Shown here: positions 41,822 through 45,022 of the stretch, piece by piece
Position numbering within the stretch: the stretch's first letter is position 1
Layout of the letters: the number at the start of each line of letters is the position of its first letter
NCBI GenBank assembly: GCA_041946865.1
Contig: JBHGBF010000010.1
Location: forward strand, 1 to 45,022
Reading direction: 5' to 3'
DNA length: 45,022 nucleotides
From: RPQK01 sp041946865
Lineage (GTDB): Bacteria; Acidobacteriota; UBA6911; RPQK01
The notes under the pieces: model-generated
Told to the model about the DNA's origin: nothing
Databases searched by the model: none
Seen by the model: only the letters and a program-made list of their open reading frames with translations
Program-made: the position numbers and the translations under genes

Positions 41822-44473
41822 CTAATCTTCCGGCGAAATGGCTTCGTCGTCTATGTCAAGCGACAGCGGGGCAAAGACCGAGCGTCTCACACCCGGAAAC
41901 TCGCTATTCCAGCCTTTCACATGATGCCAGAGGATCTGGTTCAGCAGACGGCTCGGCACCGCGTCCGGAACATCCCATCGCATCTGCTCGCATGCCAGCG
42001 CGGCCTCCTGAGCTGGTCCGTGAAGCAAGCTGGTCTCGGGATTGAGCTCGTAAAGATCCTGCGTTGGAGTCACGGCCGTATAGGATGAGTAGTCCGGCTG
42101 ATCCACGAAGCTTTGCCGCATGTCGTTGGCGATTCGATCGAAGATCGTCATCGGCTCGAGTCCCAGGATGAGCTCGATGGTCTTCAGAATGCTCTGGTGC
42201 GCGTAAAACGTGGAATCGACAGCCTCTCTTCGAACGTAAGGACTGACCGCGAGTGCGACGGTCCGGTGGCCATCGACGTGATCGACCCCCAATGCGGCAT
42301 CGTCCTCCACGACGAAAATCGCCATCTTCTTCCAGAAAGGAGAATGGCTCAAGGCTTCGACAATTCTGCCAAGCGCCAGATCGTTGTCGGCAACCATGGC
42401 TTCCGGAGTGGAAACGCCAGCCCGGGTTCCGTAAGAGTGGTCGCTGGGCAGTTGCAGAATGACCAGATTGGGCATCGTACCGCGATCGGTCCAGGCATGC
42501 AGATCCTTCAGAAAGATGTCCGCACGGATCACGTCTGGGATAGCGATCGAATATGACGGGAATTGCGTGGAGAAAACCTTTTTCAGGTTGGGCAATTGCG
42601 GTTCGGGATTCCACCTGCCATAGAAATCCTTCCCCTGTTTCCACTGTTGCAGCAACTCCTTCCGCTCCGACGGGAAGGGGCTGTTCTGACGCGGAGCGAA
42701 CTCCCCGTAGACAGCCACGGTCTTCCGTTGGCGCAAGGCGGCATCCCAGATGAAGCCCCCTGCGGAGTACGCGATCGGGTCGGTTCCATCAAACGGATAG
42801 CTGCGGCCTTGGTATGCCGGCCACAGCACGTATGAGGTCTCGTTGGCTTGGGTGGCCCATTGGTGGCCATCTCCGCTGTTGCCGCCGGATGCGTAAAAAT
42901 TGTCGAGCAGGACAAACTCTCGGGCAAGCTTTCTGTGGTTGTCGGCAATTCCGGCGCCGAACATCACGAGGGATGGTTCGCCGTTCCCCTTCTCCAGGTC
43001 GCCAAAGAGCTGATCGTAGGAGCGATTCTCTTTGATGATATAAACCACGTGTTCAATAAACGACGGCTCTCCCGGGCGTAGCGGTATGGCGCGGGCAGAA
43101 GCACTCCTCGCCGCTCCCGTCGGAGAGGTGCCTCGAGAAAGGCGAGCGAGGTGGTTATTCTCGGCCACGGCAAGCGTGTAATTTGCCAGCTGCGCTTCAT
43201 CCGGAAGTGGAATGACGTGGACGGTGCCTCGGATGGCATGAACCCAACGGACCTCGGGCTTGTCCTTCGATCCGGAGCCGACACCCAGCAGAGTCGAAAC
43301 CGCGAGATACTTGCCGTCCGGACTGATCGCCAAGCCGTTCGGATACCACGCCGTAGGCATCATGCCGCGCACCTTTCCATTGGCCGCATCCAGCAGCAAG
43401 ACGGCGTTGATTCCACCGCAGGCGACGAACAGGGAACCGCCGTCAGGAGAAACCAGCAGGGCAGTCGGTGCAAGGCCGTAGGCGACACCTTCGAAAGGCT
43501 GAAGGCGCCATGTCGCGGTTACAGCATCCGTACGGGAGTCGATTACCGAAATCGTGTCTTCGTTCGTGTTGGCGACATAGAGACGGCCCGATCCGCGGGC
43601 GATGGCAAGAGCAGTCGGATGCAGTCCGAGGTTCAGTACTTTTTCTACTTTCTGCGTTTCGAGGTTGACCTTCGTCACGGTTCCGCTGGCCAGCACGCCT
43701 CTGGAATCAATCACAACCCGGTCGGCGCCGGGCAGAGTGCCCAAAGGAGCAGTCTGATCGCCGGTCTGCGGCAGTCGCCCGCCCCAGTTGGTCACATACG
43801 CAAAAGCCCCGTCATCCGTGATAACAGCAGCAAAGGGGGCCACTGGAACGCCCACGCTGCCGACTAAGATGTCTTTGTTCAGATCAAACAATACGAGTTT
43901 GTTGTCATGAATCAACGGAAGCGCAAGAAGCCGGCGGCCCTTCCTGTCTCCAGTTGCCGCGATGCCTGGCGACCCGGCGCTGTATGTGCCGAGCCGGTCC
44001 GCCAAAATGCTAACCTGGCCGCCCGTGATTTCCATCAGGCGCGCCGCCGCACTGGGGTTACCGAATGTCTTCACCGGAGACGGCGGTTCCGGTGGGGGAT
44101 CGCCAAGACGTGTCCCGCTGAGCAGGAGGCGCTTGGATACCGGGTCATAAACGAGTCCCTGCAATCCGGGATTGCCGTTGAGAGGAAGCACCTCTTTTAG
44201 GACATTGCGGCGCCAATCAACCCTTGTCACGGTTCCGACACCGAGGTCGACGGTGGCAACCGCCAATTCATCGGGCCCACCGAGAAAACTCAGACCGAAA
44301 ACTTTGCCCGAAAAGACCGACTGAACGCCAGCGGGAGTAATAGCCTGGCGCGTCGTGATGACGCCGGGGTCCGTGACCTGGCGCTTGCCCATCTTGTCGC
44401 TTCCCCCCCGGGCGTTGATCCCGACGGCAAGGAATACAGCGAACACAGCGAATGTTGCTACCACTTTTCTCAT
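41822..44473 (-). CDS. Exported YncE-like beta-propeller fused to a phosphoesterase domain
   Basis: An 883-residue exported protein. A signal peptide (MRKVVATFAVFAVFLAVGINA) is followed by a seven-bladed YVTN/YncE-type propeller to about residue 440 (LYVANTNEDTISVID, LFVACGGINAVLLLD). A phosphoesterase domain (PF04185-like, phospholipase C/acid phosphatase group) follows, with IKENRSYDQLFGDL near 478, ASGGNSGDGHQWA and VEDDAALGVDHVDGHR. The ATG at 44473 is preferred; a TTG at 44482 is also in frame. The substrate is unknown, perhaps phosphate esters in the periplasm. It stands alone, and the 267-base spacer between it and the permease holds no gene. Confidence 0.9.
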   Translation of the reverse strand: MRKVVATFAVFAVFLAVGINARGGSDKMGKRQVTDPGVITTRQAITPAGVQSVFSGKVFGLSFLGGPDELAVATVDLGVGTVTRVDWRRNVLKEVLPLNGNPGLQGLVYDPVSKRLLLSGTRLGDPPPEPPSPVKTFGNPSAAARLMEITGGQVSILADRLGTYSAGSPGIAATGDRKGRRLLALPLIHDNKLVLFDLNKDILVGSVGVPVAPFAAVITDDGAFAYVTNWGGRLPQTGDQTAPLGTLPGADRVVIDSRGVLASGTVTKVNLETQKVEKVLNLGLHPTALAIARGSGRLYVANTNEDTISVIDSRTDAVTATWRLQPFEGVAYGLAPTALLVSPDGGSLFVACGGINAVLLLDAANGKVRGMMPTAWYPNGLAISPDGKYLAVSTLLGVGSGSKDKPEVRWVHAIRGTVHVIPLPDEAQLANYTLAVAENNHLARLSRGTSPTGAARSASARAIPLRPGEPSFIEHVVYIIKENRSYDQLFGDLEKGNGEPSLVMFGAGIADNHRKLAREFVLLDNFYASGGNSGDGHQWATQANETSYVLWPAYQGRSYPFDGTDPIAYSAGGFIWDAALRQRKTVAVYGEFAPRQNSPFPSERKELLQQWKQGKDFYGRWNPEPQLPNLKKVFSTQFPSYSIAIPDVIRADIFLKDLHAWTDRGTMPNLVILQLPSDHSYGTRAGVSTPEAMVADNDLALGRIVEALSHSPFWKKMAIFVVEDDAALGVDHVDGHRTVALAVSPYVRREAVDSTFYAHQSILKTIELILGLEPMTIFDRIANDMRQSFVDQPDYSSYTAVTPTQDLYELNPETSLLHGPAQEAALACEQMRWDVPDAVPSRLLNQILWHHVKGWNSEFPGVRRSVFAPLSLDIDDEAISPED

Positions 44474-44586
44474 GTCCGACAAAACTTAGCACAATCCGCT
44501 CCAAAATCGGATGCGGCTTTTTGGAACGGTCGGAACGTAACACGCTGCGAACGCGTCTTTACCGGGAATTGGAAGACAAGGCGAGA

Positions 44587-44612
44587 GAGCCGGCCGCTGA
44601 GGCAGCCGGCTC
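44587..44612. terminator. Possible terminator hairpin after the SPFH remnant
   Basis: GAGCCGGC (44587-44594) and GCCGGCTC (44605-44612) are perfect complements with a ten-base loop. The hairpin begins five bases after the stop codon of the minus-strand SPFH remnant and is followed by TCTCTCGCC rather than a U-run, so termination is only possible, not clear. Confidence 0.45.
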
Positions 44613-44616
44613 GGAT

Positions 44617-44940
44617 TTACAGCAGATTGACGATACGCTCGGCAAGGCTTCTCTCGCCAAGAACCACATTGAGCTTGGAGTTCCCGGCGATCTTCCCCAG
44701 GGTCTCCAGCTCTCGCAGGCGCATGAGCACCGGGTTGCTCTCGAGCAGTCGGGCGGACCGCGAGCAAAGCGTCCAGTTCGCGCGCGCCGATCGCGGCCCG
44801 CAGGGCGAGCTGAGCCTCGCGGTAGAGCGCCTGGCGCTGGAGCCCAGGACGGAACACGCGGGCCCGACACCGTTGTCGCTCAAAAGTGACATTCAAGGGG
44901 GGCTGGCGCGCCGCTGGCCAGGTCGGATCAGCCATCCGCA
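44617..44940 (-). pseudogene. C-terminal remnant of an SPFH/band-7 family protein
   Basis: Read from 44940 the first frame gives ALYREAQLALRAAIGARELDALLA. Near 44760 similarity moves to another frame, LLESNPVLMRLRELETLGKI, ending KLNVVLGERSLAERIVNLL and a stop at 44617. Both pieces look like the C-terminal region of slipin/SPFH proteins, which are membrane-associated scaffolds. The N-terminal SPFH domain is absent and a frameshift is needed, so it is a remnant. From 44941 to 45022 nothing is recognisable. Confidence 0.6.
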
Positions 44941-45022
44941 AGCGTCAATTCGCCTGCGGGAAGTGGTTATATTGCAATAGTTCAGCAAAAAAGGTCATGG
45001 TGTTTCAAAGAACTTTTCTTTG

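Overview
The window looks like a GC-rich bacterial chromosome segment from an anaerobe that makes or oxidises acetyl-CoA through the Wood-Ljungdahl (reductive acetyl-CoA) pathway. The best phylum guess is Acidobacteriota. This rests mainly on the duplicated-orphan-permease type MacB/FtsX protein near 39-41.5 kb and on the general style of the genes, so it is only moderately secure. No rRNA, tRNA, CRISPR array or complete insertion sequence was seen.

Region 1 (1-10.3 kb, minus strand) is a carbonyl-branch operon. In transcription order it holds a CooF-like four-cluster ferredoxin, an FAD/NAD oxidoreductase, acsB, acsC, acsV (corrinoid reactivation), cooC/acsF (nickel insertion), acsD and acsE. 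The CO dehydrogenase catalytic subunit (acsA/cooS) is not in the window. Region 2 (10.3-17.05 kb, plus strand) is a divergently transcribed formate module: fhs, a NuoE-NuoF fusion and a formate dehydrogenase. The dehydrogenase is one 899-residue selenoprotein read through an in-frame UGA at 15402-15404, followed directly by a strong SECIS-like hairpin. The NuoE half of the fusion has lost all four [2Fe-2S] cysteines. Together these genes would interconvert CO2 and formate with NAD(H), form formyl-THF, and pass methyl groups by AcsE and AcsCD to acetyl-CoA synthase. folD and metF must lie elsewhere.

Region 3 (17.09-22.9 kb) holds moeA and a MobB-like/MobA fusion, which fit cofactor supply for the formate dehydrogenase, followed by a sensor kinase and a sigma-54-dependent response regulator with overlapping genes.

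Region 4 (22.95-36.6 kb, minus strand) is a large putative anti-phage island. It has a SNF2-type helicase (DrmD-like), an Eco57I-type DNA methyltransferase (DrmMI-like), and a 1702-residue DEAD/DEAH helicase with a DUF1998-like region and a C-terminal nuclease-like domain. A MntA-HepT toxin-antitoxin pair and remnants of AlbA_2-type and TrlF-type genes lie between the methyltransferase and the large helicase. It reads as a compacted, DISARM-like system.

Region 5 (36.6-45.0 kb) is partly decayed. It contains an XPB helicase remnant joined to an IS91-like transposase fragment, a frameshifted HlyD-like adaptor, a permease broken by one missing base, an intact exported YncE-like/phosphoesterase fusion, and the C-terminal remnant of an SPFH protein. 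Several spacers in regions 1-2 carry long imperfect palindromes or short tandem repeats.
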